From: Magicicada septendecula
Taxonomy: Eukaryota; Arthropoda; Insecta; Hemiptera; Cicadidae
DNA: 64,000 nt
Assembly (NCBI GenBank): GCA_034769895.1
Contig: CM068370.1
Coordinates: 34,795,747 to 34,859,746 of the forward strand
Direction of reading: 5' to 3'
A program made the position numbers and the translations under genes. Shown here one piece after another: positions 32,410 through 44,231 of the stretch (its first letter is position 1; every line of letters begins with the position of its first letter). The notes beneath the pieces are model-generated. The model was not told where the DNA came from, ran no database searches, and saw nothing but the letters and a program-made list of their open reading frames with translations.

Positions 32410-33295
32410 ACGTCATTGCCGAGCACTGATGAAGAAGGTACGATCGTCCCTCTTAATAATTACAGATATAAAGTAAGTTCTTTAAAAAAAAGTGGTATTA
32501 AATGAATACAAAGAAATAAACTAATTAGCCTAATAGATGTACATGTGTTTACGTGTGCGTGTGTGTGCCTATCTACCTTTTCCTTTCTTTTACTTTCACA
32601 TGTAATAACGCCGGGCTATTATTTGTGAAATTGGAATATTTACTAGTGGTATTTTTAAGCACTTAATGCACACTCCGAGGGCTTAAATTCTTCGTCTAAA
32701 GAATACGTGTGACGCATCATAATTTTCAGTTTTCAAACAACGTTAGACGTTTTAATATTATGTACTACGTGTATTTAAGTAATACACCTTTCTTCTGGAA
32801 CATTGTAAACATTGTAAATAATTACATATATTATATTGAAAATATATCTGAGATTTATTAGTAACAAAATATTCACTATTATGAATATACACGATACGTT
32901 GAGCTCTCCAACGGGTGTCTTCATGTTTGCCTGGTGATAAGCAAGCTCTATAGTACCAACATCCTAGAAGACGACAGCGAAACCCTGAAGTCAGCTGTGT
33001 TGACAATTTTTATTGGGAAAACGCTACAGTTTTACTAAAGAAACAACAGCAATGGATTCACGTACCACTTTAAGTCTGAAATTTAATATAAGTTTCCTCT
33101 TTTGTTGAGAGGGCTTAGGGGTCAATATAGGTTACTCGACATTATTTTAACCATATTCTACAGACGCTACAGTTAGACATGAAATGGTTCGTGCAGATAG
33201 TACTGTGGCAGAGAAGACAGTGCACGGTGACCAATCGTGACACACAACCATGTGGCACACCGTCCATGTCGCTGTTCCAAACAAAAAATAATTTG
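32410..33295. other. AT-rich spacer
   Basis: No gene, RNA or repeat boundary recognised. Confidence 0.5.
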
Positions 33296-33298
33296 AAA

Positions 33299-33460
33299 CA
33301 GAATTAACACTGTTGCACGCCACTATAGAAAAATATTCCGATTAGCGCTTTCAATCTTCACAGCTTGATGATCTGATGATGAGCTGTGAAGCTTGAAAGC
33401 GCTAATCGGAATATTTTTCTATAGTGGTGTGCAACAGTGTTAATTCCGTTTGTGATTATA
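33299..33460. repeat. Foldback, family A
   Basis: Inverted arms (33299-33366 and about 33391-33457) share ACAGAATTAACACTGTTGCA, CTATAGAAAAATATTCCGAT and complements. Confidence 0.85.
33369..33410 (+). ncRNA. Hammerhead-like motif, family A
   Basis: TGAT, CTGATGA, extra T, stem II GAGCT/AGCTT with a GTGA loop, GAAA, GCGCTA, ATCG. Three Watson-Crick pairs and one G-U in stem I. Confidence 0.55.
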
Positions 33461-33905
33461 ACCTTTAACACAACTTTATTAATTAAAAAAATAATTGGTT
33501 CGAAAACAACGCGTCAAAGCTACGCATGCGCAATGAGATCTTTTGACACAGCGCAACCAAACACCCATTTCATGTCTAATTATTTTAGCTGTACGTAAGT
33601 TGGGAATAGGCAAGACCACCTTTATCTTCCGGTCTGATGAAGCCAGATATCGTTATTATTAGAAGTACCCGGTTGGACATGGTGATAAAAAGTCAAGCCT
33701 GAAATGGACTTTATTTTTAAATGAAAATGTTATCATTAATGTTTTGTGAAACATTTTCTCTACAGGATAAATCCAATGTGTACGGTTAATCTTTAATCTT
33801 AGTGTTGAGGGATAGGCGTCTCGCACACAATGAGAAAAACCTACGAACAGTGACAGCCGAATGGACACTCAGAAACAGAAAGATGAACCGGAAACTAGAG
33901 GAAGT

Positions 33906-33909
<4 letters not shown>

Positions 33910-33961
<52 letters not shown>
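33910..33961. repeat. (GA)n microsatellite
   Basis: About 26 units, ending in a G run. Confidence 0.97.
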
Positions 33962-33966
<5 letters not shown>

Positions 33967-34247
33967 ATATTTATAAACAGTAACTGTCTCTTCCACCTGT
34001 TGTTTGTGTCAGACGCGCGTGCGTACTTCATAGGTTTAAGTTAACCTTTAGATTGGTTGTCAGTGAGCGTGTGGGCAGCTCAGCTTGTGTCTGCTTTCAT
34101 TTGGCCTCGAACTACCCTTGACTCCTTTATTAGTTCAGTTCTCTTCTACCTTCCTGTGTTTACTTCATTCACGGTTCATTTGCCTTTCGTTTGTTGACTT
34201 CGCGTCGCCTTCACTGGTATCAGTTATCAGCACGACACGCACCCAAA

Positions 34248-34281
34248 CACACACACACACGCGCGCGCGCGCGCGCGCGCG
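34248..34281. repeat. (AC)n-(GC)n alternating tract
   Basis: Alternating purine-pyrimidine run, (AC)7 into (GC)10, the type of sequence that can adopt Z-DNA. Confidence 0.9.
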
Positions 34282-34619
34282 TTATATACTGCTTCGTGTT
34301 GATTTTTTTAATTAAGGTCTCTTAAAATAGAATCGGAATTTCATTCCGCGGTGTCTGCTAACAAAATTCGATATAACATTGAAATATCCACCACGCAGCG
34401 TGACATATTATAAAGGTAAGAAGGAAAAAAAACAGTACATTAATGAAAATTATTGAATTAAAATAGCAATAAATATTCGTATTAAATTATTCCTTTTAGT
34501 CTTATTCTTCTATCAGGGACTAAGCGAATCACCTGTTCCGCTGCCAAAGGAATATATAAACTTCACCGACGCTTCCTAGGTATTCATATATTTTGCTGTC
34601 CAACAGGCTTGTGAAAACC

Positions 34620-34875
34620 AAAGGTTGCACCCTTAGAAATCAAATACGAAATGAAGATATAAGAACTTAGGTAAATGTATATTCTATGACCAGCAGAATA
34701 AGGGAAGGACAAATAAAATGGAGGCAGCATATTGAGAGAATGGAAGATATGAGGCTACCTAAGCAAGTATTATGATACAGACGTCAGGGAAGACGTGATA
34801 TAGGTAGACCAAAAAAGAGATGGCCTCAGTGAAACCGGAACATGCTGTAAGGCTATACCTTGACGTGGAGAAGAA
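34620..34875 (+). pseudogene. LINE 3' end
   Basis: Encodes broken pieces of a LINE tail: RNQIRNEDI-like segment, GQIKWRQHIERMEDMRLPKQ, GRPKKRWPQ-like segment, then AAGGCTATACCTTGACGTGG and GAAGAAGAGAAGATG. A related minus-strand copy lies at 41475-41605. Confidence 0.7.
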
Positions 34876-35049
34876 GAGAAGATGACAGATTTGTATTGCC
34901 AAACTTCCTTAGGCAACCTGCCATCTGGTATCCTATTCAGCTTTCTTTGTTCTCTGCAATACGACCTTAAATATTAAAAAATTGTCATTCGCTTTGTTCC
35001 TTCGTGACTTTCGAGTAGGATAAGTGTCCGTCCCCTAAGTACGTTACCA

Positions 35050-35240
35050 GCGTCCTGTACAGTAAGACCAGTGGTAGGAGTGCTGCCTTTGAGTCTCTGG
35101 TCTTGCTCTGGGTTTCATTCGCAGACCCCACCCCCAAGTGTCGTTTGGAAAACTGCCTCTTCCGCCTCTAGGACTGTTGACCATTTGACACCTTTAACAC
35201 TGGCCGGGCCCTTGCCGGGTAGTGCGAAAGGAAAAATAAA
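35050..35240 (+). mobile_element. Possible tRNA-like SINE remnant
   Basis: GTGGTAGGAGTGCTGCC followed about 35 bp later by GGGTTTCATTC and a C-rich stretch loosely resemble an A box and B box of a tRNA-derived SINE. No tail or duplication is clear. It could be chance. Confidence 0.25.
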
Positions 35241-35369
35241 ACAAGAATTTCGTAGTAAAACTGAAGTAAGAAAACAACGAAAGGCTCAACTTGCTGATTG
35301 GTTGATGCTGCTGTGCAGCTTCGATCGTGCTGGTTTGGAGAGTTTATTTAAAGGGGGTGAAAATACACA

Positions 35370-35530
35370 GTCTCTACCTCAGCATTGGGGTAATTGGCGG
35401 ACACCGTCCCAATTGTTTCTGCACTGAAGATGGCCTCCGATGGTGGGGCCGAAACGTTTGTCTTGCACACAAGCAGTAGACCACGACCTAACAGCTCAAC
35501 AATGTTGACGCCAGCCGGGAAATCCTAAGG
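35370..35530 (+). repeat. PLE-type family B repeat
   Basis: CTACCTCAGCATTGGGG, the hammerhead-like core, ACCACGACCTAACAGC and GACGCCAGCCGGGAAATCCT in the usual order. Confidence 0.75.
35421..35461 (+). ncRNA. Hammerhead-like motif, family B
   Basis: GCA, CTGAAGA, extra T, stem II GGCC with GGCC, GAAACGTTT, GT. About three stem I pairs including a G-U. Confidence 0.45.
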
Positions 35531-36199
35531 AATTCTATAGTGGTAGGTAATTTGCGTTTTATAAATTTTATCCAACACGTACAGTCAAAAATCGATTAAC
35601 TGGCTACTAAGGAAACCGAATCAATCAAATTAGATTTAAGTAAAGAGAGAGAACATCAGGGGTCCACATCTTGTGGGTACGGGTTCGGCAATCCCTATGT
35701 GCCCTAGCTGGATTCTCACTTCTTCAACTTGTCTTGGGTGAGATTTCTTCCTTTAGACTTTTCTGTCTAGTCTCTCTTGACTGCCTTTTGCTCTTTTCTG
35801 ACTCCGACGCTATTAGAGTAATCGAGCGCTAGGATGTCTTCTTTTTTCAATTCTAATTTCTTAATTTTGGGTGGCGGCTTAGGATCTTAGAGTGCTCACT
35901 GATGCCGACAGGTGAGCACTGGAAATACTAAGGAACGTTCAGTATCAGAACAACTGATCCAAAGCCACCAAATCGTATCTCAGAAAGAGAAGGGCGAGGG
36001 CGAATCTCGTGCGCCCCAAAACAGGGGCCTTTCGGTTAAGGTATGGTAGACGAGTCTCTGGTCCTCCTGGTTGTGCAACAGGCCAGTAACCTGTTCATGT
36101 GAAACGCTGAAGTACTTGTAGTATCCAAAGCAGCTTCGGAGTAAGAACTGGAAACTGTGGCAGTAGGAACCTGGCAAAGAATAAGGATTTGAATAAGTG

Positions 36200-36300
36200 G
36201 TTCAAGCGGTAGAATAGACGTGGGTCGTCCGAGGATGAGATGGGCGCCGGAACAGGTTTATATAACCTAATCCTTGAGGAGAAGAAAAAGAAGTAAAGAG
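36200..36300 (+). pseudogene. LINE 3' end, short
   Basis: ACGTGGGTCGTCCGAGGATG and CCGGAACAGGTTTATATAACC, parallel to the complement of 5560-5620 (same LINE family), then a GAAGAA-type tail. Confidence 0.6.
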
Positions 36301-36772
36301 AGAGTCCGATTATTACTTTTATTTCATAAGTTTTGTAAGTAGCAGATTCTTCTTTATAGCAGGCAATCCGTGAGCTGCCTCGGCAAACGGGGTTTTGAGT
36401 CTTGCTTCTGCGTCCAGCTTATTCATCTTCTACTTGATGAACACTGACTGGGTACACCGTACGATACACAGAGTACGTGTGTGTGTGTGTTTTATGAGAC
36501 GTGTTGGAGAGTGATGTCCGACAGGTTCCAGTAACACATTGTGTACAGTGTGTAAGGTATACGTATGAAGCGCGGTAAATTATGCTAGTCGATACACCTC
36601 TCTCGCTCCCCCCACGCAGCGACCCCGATTCCGCTCGACATGTGCCGTTGTCAGTATTACACTAACACATATTCCTCTCAATGTATGTTATTGCATTTCG
36701 TTTGTATATTGTTAACGAAACGCGGTATCAATCGAGAAAAGTAAACATCGCAGCATCAGTAGCACCAGCAGT

Positions 36773-36809
36773 AGCAGCAGTAGTAGTAGTAGTAGTAGTA
36801 GTAGTAGCG

Positions 36810-36845
<36 letters not shown>

Positions 36846-36891
36846 CTAGCAGTAGTAGTAGTAGTAGTAGCAGTAGCAGTAGTAGTAGTAG
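36773..36891. repeat. (GTA)n microsatellite
   Basis: About 40 units with CAG and CGG variants. Confidence 0.97.
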
Positions 36892-37321
36892 GATGTTTAT
36901 TTTTAATAATTAAACTTAAAAAACACAGTATTTCGCCACTTTATGTCTGGTGAGCGCCTGCATGTGTTACTAAAAATGGGTGTTATCGAGGTGCCCCGAT
37001 GGTCAAGAGAATGTAGATATTATCCCAATTGAGGCTTGTGCCGGCGGTCAGCCCAAGAGTAGGGTCAAGGTTCGCCGATTCTTAAACGTGTTTCAAGTTT
37101 TAACTTACTTTTTGTATAATATGAATCGAATTTAATAAATTGTTGGACGTTTAAGTCTACACAAAACAACAACAACAACAAAATAAAATGTACTAAAGTA
37201 CAACATTCTTATTTTTGCACTTTTACTAAAATTAATTAGTTTACCCCTTAATTTTTACTTTTGTTGTGATCAAGCCTTTTAGCAAAATATAATATTTATT
37301 ATACTCTTTAGTCTTTTTATA

Positions 37322-37343
37322 TAAATATATATATATATATATA
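37322..37343. repeat. (TA)n microsatellite
   Basis: Eleven TA units before a T run. Confidence 0.9.
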
Positions 37344-37374
37344 TTTTTTTTTGAAAGTAAATAAAAATATTGCG

Positions 37375-38150
37375 TCGTCGTCGTCGTCATTTCACGGTGT
37401 AGGCTTACAGCCTGTTCCGTCTTCAGTCCAGCCGTCTCTTCCAGGGCCTACCCACAGATCTTCTGCCAACTGGTGACCCATTCTGTAGACGTGCTCCATC
37501 CACTGCTGCTTTCGTTATTCTATCTTATCATTGATGGAGAATACACCCAGTTCGGCCCGTCTATGTTCATTACGTATTCGATCTCTTAGACTACAACCGC
37601 TCACGTGCCTTAAAAAATTTATTTAAGCGGTTTGTATACGCTGCTTTTCTTTCCCAGTTACCGTCCATGTTTCACTAGCATATGTAAGAACAGATACCTC
37701 CATTACTTTATAGAACTTCGTTTTAGTATCAGTTCTTGTTTTGTTTCTTAGTGTTCGTTGTATTGTACCACAGATCATGTGATACTTATTTACTTTTTTA
37801 TTCTTACATCGTGTTCATAACTTATGTCACGACACCAAGAAAAGCAAAATTGGATACGTGCTCCAAAATCTCATCCGCAACAACTATTTTGGAACGGATC
37901 GGGAATTTCCCCTTAAAGGCCGTAACCTTCGCCTTGCTCTGAGATATTTTAAAACTATATGTCCCACATTCACGGTTCAAGTGGTATATCGCCTGCTGCA
38001 GAGCATCTTCGCTCTTCAGGAGTATCACCTGGTCGTTAGCGAACAACAGATTATTTATGCATGAGGTGGCAGGATGTAACCTTATCACTGGATTGACTAC
38101 AACTTTCCACTGTCTGATTATATCATCCAAATAAATATATTGCATATTAA
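37375..38150 (-). pseudogene. LINE reverse transcriptase fragment
   Basis: Minus strand: INNLLFANDQVILLKSEDAL (palm; the family aspartate pair FADD is changed to FAND), LQQAIYHLNRECGTYSFKIS, SQSKAKVTAFKGKFPIRSKI, ILEHVSNFAFLG, a frame-broken connection region with FYKVMEVSVLTYASETWT-type sequence, and a 3' end finishing in GACGAC repeats at 37375-37389. The loss of a catalytic aspartate and the frameshifts make it inactive. It starts at about 38150 and is therefore 5'-truncated. Confidence 0.8.
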
Positions 38151-38469
38151 TAAAATATAGATGGTGTACAACGATTTCTGTTGGTTATTATCTGTTGTGA
38201 CGTATACTCTGGAAATATCTGCGGAATGGGCTGACGCTAACTGTGTGGGCGCTTCGTTTCCGGTACTTTACCTGAGCCGTTTGACCACCGATGCATCTCG
38301 ACAACTACCCTTCCAGGGTACACTTCCTGAATACTTCACGCCTGTATAGCGTGATATATAGGCTATATTTTGCCTAAGCCTGTATATCACGGAATGATGG
38401 ACGTCTACGGGGATGATGAAGTCCACGAGTTAATGGAAAATGAAAAAAGTGCTGAAAATTCGGCATATT

Positions 38470-38477
38470 GTATGTAA
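38470..38477. repeat. 8-bp target-site duplication, left copy
   Basis: GTATGTAA, repeated at 41376-41383. Confidence 0.85.
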
Positions 38478-41375
38478 TAGGGTGGGCCGAAAAAAGTCAA
38501 CTTTATCCGATCAAAAACGGGTATGTCTCAAAAGTTGTATTTTAGGTCTAGGAAGAACACCGTAAAATATTAAGCCCGAAAAATAATATCTTCAGTCTGC
38601 GCAATTGCCTTAAAAATTCGATTTTTTACCAAAAATTGAGAATTTCCGAAATTTTTTTTATTAACTTCTTGAAGGTGGACGAAGATCGGGTGATGCTTAG
38701 AGTTATGTTAAATGTCACCACATATAGCTAAAAAAAATACTGAACCCGTAATATAACTTCTTTAGTGTGCGCAATGCGCATAAAGTGCAATCACTGAGGC
38801 AGAAATCATCAATTCCGGTAGTGTCTCACAGAACAATGAAAGACATGTTGAAAAAAAGCATAGATATTATGCAAGTCTTAAACAAATCATTTGAAAGAGA
38901 CCAATACAAACATAATTTTAAAAAACGGCTCTCAGAGTTTTTGGAAAAATCTAGTAAACTACTTGATGTCTGTGCTTGTGAGTGTAGTGATTTAAGCTCT
39001 TGCAACTGTGTGCGGGAAAAAAAGTGCCGCAATTAGAACATGAAATTTTAACAGACAAAAGAGCAGATCGGCTGATGATAGGAAACATTGATGGCAAAAT
39101 TACATCACGCATTCGAAAAAGAGAAGTCAGGAAACAAAAAGGGCATTCTACTAGACAAAGTACGATACAAAAAGAATATGATGATTCTGTTGAACCAGAA
39201 AGCTACTCCGATCTTGACTCGGATGAATGTCCTGATGCAGATCAAATTGTTTGTCCACAAAACTCTTCTCAAACAAACACTAATGTGCAAACTAGATTAA
39301 ATATAAGCACTTTTGCTAGAACTTGTGACAGATACGGGATATCAGACAGGCCTGCAGCTTCTTTGGCGTCAGCATTGTTAATGGACATTAGCATGAATGG
39401 TGATGATGAATTTACATCTACAGCTACTACAAAAATAAAGTCAGACGTGAAAGAGAGAAAATCCGCAGCCTGATATTAAACAATGATTGTAGTGAGGAAA
39501 CAGTGTTGCAAGCTTTGTATTTTGATGGTAGAATCGATAAAACTTATATATAGAGAGACAAGTGAAGATGGTAAAAAGCACTGGCGAATACGTCAAGAAG
39601 ACCGGTTATCACTCATACAAGAGGCTGGTTCAAAATATATTGGACATATAAAACCCTTATCAGGAAAAGCTGTTGACATTGCTAACTCAATTTTAGAATA
39701 TATGACTGAGAAAAACATTAGTTTGTCCGAGCTTGTTTGTGTTGGATGTGATGGTTGTCCAACAAATATTGGAAAAATAAATGGCGTTATCAGTATCCTG
39801 GAAAAGAAACTCGGCAGACCACTTCAATGGGTAGTATGCCAGCTGCATGCAAAAGAGCTTCCGCTTAGACATCTTTTTGAATGTTTAGATGGTGAAACAT
39901 CTGGTCCTAGCGGTTATAGTGGCCCCATTGGGCAAGTCCTAGTTAACTGTCACAAGTTACCACCAGTAAAGTTTAGACCGATCAAGAGTCCTGTTGAAGA
40001 ATTATTTCCTGATATAAAAAAAGAATAGAGCACAGATCAGAAATACATGTTTGGCATATGTAGAATAGTTTCTATTGGAGAATGTCCACCTGGATTCGAA
40101 GATGGAAGTCCAGGAATGCTGAATCATGCCAGATGGATAACTACTGCCAACCGAATTTTGCGACTGTATATTGCTTCAGATTCACCATCACAAACATTAA
40201 AAGAAATGACAAACTACGTTGTGAAAGTGTAGGCTATGCTCTAAGCTGGTTTACAATAAAATGTAATCCAAAACTGAAAGATGGAACAAATAATCTGTGG
40301 AAAATGATACAATTTTCGTCATACATGCAAGATAAACGCAAGAAAGTGGTGTATAACTGTTTACAAAACAATGGTTATTTCGCACAACCAGAAAATGTGA
40401 TAGTTCCAATGCTAACTGACAGCAGAAAAACAATCCGGCAGCTCGCCATCAGACGAATCATGGCAGCGCGAAATAAGTCGAACATTGCAGAATCTGCTTG
40501 TGTCAGGCAGTTCAAGATTCCAAAGTTAAACTTTTCTGCCACAGACTACATTGACATGATCTTGTTGCAATCTATAAATGTAACAGAACCACCTGTAACA
40601 ATGCATTTATCAGAAGAAGATCTAAACAGAATCCAGGCGAATGGTGTATCTGACATAACTAAAATTACCATCACACACTCAAGCTGTCGAAAGGGCAGTC
40701 AAAGAAGTGACAAAGTCATCTCAACAAGTTTGTGATGAAACAAAGAGGGACGGAGTAATTAGAGCAAGATTGATGGACAGAACAATAAGACCAAAGTTTG
40801 AATCAAAGAAGGAATTTAAGGCTTAGAGAAGTTAGCGTGCTCTCATGGTTGGGTGGTTGGGAGGGCACGGGTGGGACTCGACATGCAACCACCTCCTCGT
40901 GGTGAGTCCTGGGTAGTTCTGTTTGAAATAACGAAAAGTTGCATAGTGTTTACTGTTTATGACATAGAGTTTGAAACTAAACTGTGTGATTATTAAATAA
41001 TTAAAAAACTGATAAGATAAACTACACCAAAAACGTACTTTTTTCGAAATTCTCAAAAAATCTGTAAAATTTAGGGCTTATGCGCAAACAAAAGAAGTTA
41101 TATTACGGGTTCAATATTTTTTTAGCTATATGTGGTGACATTTAACATAACTTTAAGCATCACCCGATCTTCGTCCACCTTCAAGAGTTAATAAAAAAAA
41201 TTTCGGAAATTCTCAATTTTTTGGTAAAAAATCGAATTTTTAAGGCATTTGCACAGACTGAAGATATTATTTATCGGGCTTAATATTTTACGCTGTTCTT
41301 CCTAGACCTAAAATACAACTTTTGAGACATACCCGTTTTTGATCGGATAAAGTTGACTTTTTTCGGCCCACCCTA
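38478..41375 (+). mobile_element. hAT-like DNA transposon, 2898 bp, with long terminal inverted repeats
   Basis: Both ends begin TAGGGTGGGCCGAAAAAAGT when read inward and stay related for about 295 bp (38478-38774 and 41082-41375), with few differences. An exact 8-bp duplication flanks it. The single internal gene is a broken transposase on the plus strand. hAT elements normally have inverted repeats of only 10-30 bp, so the length here is unusual. TSD length, TAGGG ends and the protein's D and C-x-x-H motifs support a hAT-like assignment, not certain. Confidence 0.9.
38767..40735 (+). pseudogene. hAT-like transposase, frame-broken
   Basis: Pieces in order: KSIDIMQVLNKSFERDQYKH and LLDVCACECSDLSSCNC (38820-39015), a cysteine-rich cluster perhaps binding zinc; an acidic region VEPESYSDLDSDECPDADQI; DRYGISDRPAASLASALLMD (about 39330-39390); then, from 39540, EDGKKHWRIRQED and LSELVCVGCDGCPTNIGKI, whose D could be catalytic; LQWVVCQLHAKELPLRHLFE, containing the C-x-x-H of hAT proteins; HARWITTANRILRLYIAS; NLWKMIQFSSYMQDK; KLNFSATDYIDMILLQS. 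Breaks: an A-run frameshift near 39020, compensating shifts near 39460 and 39540, and another near 40225. A family of similar uncharacterised insect proteins probably exists. Protein made here would be truncated. Confidence 0.75.
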
Positions 41376-41474
41376 GTATGTAACCAACTCTCTGTTTCAA
41401 CCAGATTGGATAAAATTCATTATATACGACCAACGAACAGTCATAGTGTGAGGTGAACAAAGTGAAAACCCTAT

Positions 41475-41605
41475 CTTCTTCTCTCCTTCACCACATCAAG
41501 GTATAGGCTTACAGCCTTCACTGAAGCCAACTCTTCGTTGCTCTACCTATATCTCGTCTTCCTTGAGGTCTGTATCTTTTTAGTTTGTTTAGGTAACAAG
41601 TTACT
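41475..41605 (-). pseudogene. LINE 3' end, relative of 34620-34875
   Basis: Complement of the GACGTGGTGAAGGAG / AAGGCTGTAAGCCTATACC tail and GGTAGAGCAACGAAGAG words. Confidence 0.6.
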
Positions 41606-41609
41606 AAGG

Positions 41610-42074
41610 CGAAGTAACAAGTAAGTGGGTCGAAAACCCTATGTGACCAGTAATTTATGCCCAAATATCCGTATGAAACTTACAATAATATCGCGAACAC
41701 TTACACCTAGTGATCGATTGAATTTTATTCTTAACAGCTGTGATATCGTTTTTCTGTATATATTCAGAGCTTTAATAATTTACTGAGAAACGTTTGCCGG
41801 GCAATTATATTAATGCCTCCATAAGAAAATAATTATTTTTTAAAGTGTGTATACCTATTACTTGTTTGAAAACATTACACGAGATGTAAGTAACAAAATA
41901 TGAATACAAGTACAAATAAGAATCACTTTACAAAAGTAAAGAGACTTCTTTCATTAATCTTACACATAAACGAACAGAGAGGTGTTCATAATTGGTTACA
42001 TATAGGCCCATATATATAAAGACAGAAGACGGAAACACAGAAACTTATCACAGTTGAATCTTGTCATAGTCGTC

Positions 42075-42076
<2 letters not shown>
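41610..42076. other. AT-rich spacer
   Basis: Nothing recognised. Confidence 0.5.

Positions 42077-42108
<32 letters not shown>
42077..42108. repeat. (CA)n microsatellite
   Basis: 16 CA units. Confidence 0.97.
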
Positions 42109-42110
<2 letters not shown>

Positions 42111-42470
42111 CATTATTTAATCAGCTGCAGATTATAGTCAGAGAGTAAATATTACAAGTGAAATAATAATTTATTAACAACGAAAAAATTAAATTCTTGG
42201 ATTTCGTTTTTTAAAAGTGAAAACCGGTTCAGGTTATAAGGTAAAACTTTTACGTTTTTACCCATAAAAAGGTCTTGTGTTCCGAGTCGTAGTGAAATAA
42301 TTATATTTAGTTGCAAAATTAACATTCAGAAGACAACACTTGATAAATATTTACAGTCGGAGTGTAATACAACTCAAAATGTTGTGTATAAAATTACTAT
42401 TACTGAATTGGCTCGTGTGAATGTTTGGGCAAGATTGGGACAAAGAGACATGAGGGAAATAAGAATAAAC

Positions 42471-42474
<4 letters not shown>

Positions 42475-42532
<58 letters not shown>
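42475..42532. repeat. (GA)n microsatellite
   Basis: About 28 units. Confidence 0.97.
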
Positions 42533-42533
<1 letters not shown>

Positions 42534-43553
42534 CCGAGTTCAATACGCGAGGCCAAAAGCGATGCGTTGATAAAGTGATCAGGAAATATATAATTTTACG
42601 AAACGAAGATCCTATTAAGCTTACGTATAGATTTCATTATTATGTCTATAGTGTAAAAGTTATTTAAGTGTCAAAATATTAAGCTTTGTTAACTGCAAAA
42701 TAAGTTTATGAAATTCAAGCATTGTGTCATTAATACGTTTAAAATGTGTAACTCTTGTTACAAGCATGCATACTATCGTAACGGTTTCATCACTGTCGCA
42801 TTTAAAAAATAAATAAATAAAATAAAATCTCAAACGGCATGGCGCGTATACAAAAACATAATCTCCCGTGTTAACGTACGGAGTACGAATGTAATACCGA
42901 CGACGTATTTACAAAAGTTAGTAGTTTAAACAAGCGTGACAAATGTTTTGTAAACGGCTGATACGCGTAGCTGTGGCTGGCACAATGACCTAGTATTGCT
43001 TGGAATAACACGGTCAGCATACTGTTAGAACCGGATACAAGAGAAAATATACACTTCCAGCTTCTATTATTTGGCAGAAAAATGATGTTCAAAAGACAAA
43101 TTTACCATTCGTTGTGTTCTGGGCACTGTTGTCGTCAACGAAACACATTCGTTATACCTAAATGGGTACATGATATCTGTTTGTTTGTGTTTCGGTTAAT
43201 GTCGCGCTGTCGCAAATTCGGTACCGCTGACTAACTGTCTTCGAATCTGTTTGTTATGACCGCTATAAAAATAATGATAATGGTCGGTGTGGAATGACTT
43301 CAACAGACGGATAATTACGATATGATAAATTGATACGAACAGAATATAACCGTCCTTTATGTGTAGGCCTACTACGTAACGTAGAATATTATTAAAAAGT
43401 AACTTTCAACGGGAATTTGACGCCACAACCAGCTTTGTACCATTGAATTTATAACTGTTTTTAAACTGAGCATTAACCACTTGTTAATGTGTAAGGCAAT
43501 TTGTATGTAAAAACTGTATTTGTACGAATTTTACACATGCGATTTTGTGTACG

Positions 43554-43554
<1 letters not shown>
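42533..43554. other. Spacer, no supported gene
   Basis: AT-rich, no coding motif, no repeat boundary recognised. Confidence 0.5.

Positions 43555-43650
<96 letters not shown>
43555..43650. repeat. (CA)n microsatellite
   Basis: 48 CA units. Confidence 0.98.
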
Positions 43651-43652
<2 letters not shown>

Positions 43653-43654
43653 AA

Positions 43655-43772
43655 ATATTAAATACTTCTGCAAGTAAAATTATCATTGTATTTTTCTCCT
43701 GACGCACGCTTCACTCAACACATCAGTATCATCAGAGGATTATAAATGAATTAATAAACAATTGAATTGTTC
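43655..43772 (-). repeat. Family C repeat with decayed hammerhead-like core
   Basis: About 110 bp related to 44865-44985. On the minus strand CTGATGA is kept, but GAAA reads GAAG. A CAATTGAATTGTTC word at its end is the target site of the next insertion. Confidence 0.6.
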
Positions 43773-43856
43773 TTCCTTAGGCTTTCACGGCCGGTGTCAC
43801 TTGAATTGTGAAAATTATCCGGGCTGTTTGGCCGTGGTCCATGGTTAAAAACAAAA

Positions 43857-43887
43857 CCAAACGTTTCGGCAGCTCCACTGGCTGCCA
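43857..43887 (-). ncRNA. Hammerhead-like motif, family B, left arm
   Basis: Minus strand: CCA, CTGATGA, extra T, stem II GGCAGC with GCTGCC, GAAA, CGTT, T, then TGG pairing with CCA. Exact mirror of 44035-44065. Confidence 0.5.
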
Positions 43888-44034
43888 TCATCAGTGGAAT
43901 AAGATTTCTGCACTTGAGGTGTCTACGTGCAGGCCCACAGTACTGTGGTATAGACTGAGTGCTATAGTCTATACCACAGTACTGTGGGCCTGCACGTAGA
44001 CACCTCAAGTGCAGAAATCTTATTCCACTGATGA

Positions 44035-44065
44035 TGGCAGCCAGTGGAGCTGCCGAAACGTTTGG
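44035..44065 (+). ncRNA. Hammerhead-like motif, family B, right arm
   Basis: CCA, CTGATGA, extra T, six-pair stem II GGCAGC/GCTGCC, GAAACGTT, TTGG. Box, GAAA and both stems are intact. Confidence 0.5.
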
Positions 44066-44231
44066 TTTTGTTTTTAACCATGGACCACGGCCAAACAGCC
44101 CGGATAATTTTCACAATTCAATTGAATTGTTCATTCGATTTCAATATAAAAAAGAACGTATAATCGAATTTAATATAAAAGAAATGATCTACGTAAATGA
44201 TTTTATTATATATATATTTAAATAAATATAA

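Larger units (their letters stand above)
43773..44118. mobile_element. PLE-type family B insertion forming a perfect palindrome
   Basis: Flanked by the 14-bp direct repeat CAATTGAATTGTTC (43759-43772 and 44119-44132). It begins TTCCTTAGGCTTTCACGGCC. Positions 43801-43956 and 43966-44121 are exact reverse complements over 156 bp with a 9-bp spacer. The related locus at 44940-44990 lacks the insert and shows one copy of the flank. Confidence 0.85.

Noticed and set aside
36681-36953. Valine-rich 90-codon frame
   Set aside because: Produced by the (GTA)n tract only.
40832-40925. Possible tRNA gene around GGTTGGGAGGGCACG
   Set aside because: No cloverleaf: the B-box word GGTTCRA is missing and arms do not pair.
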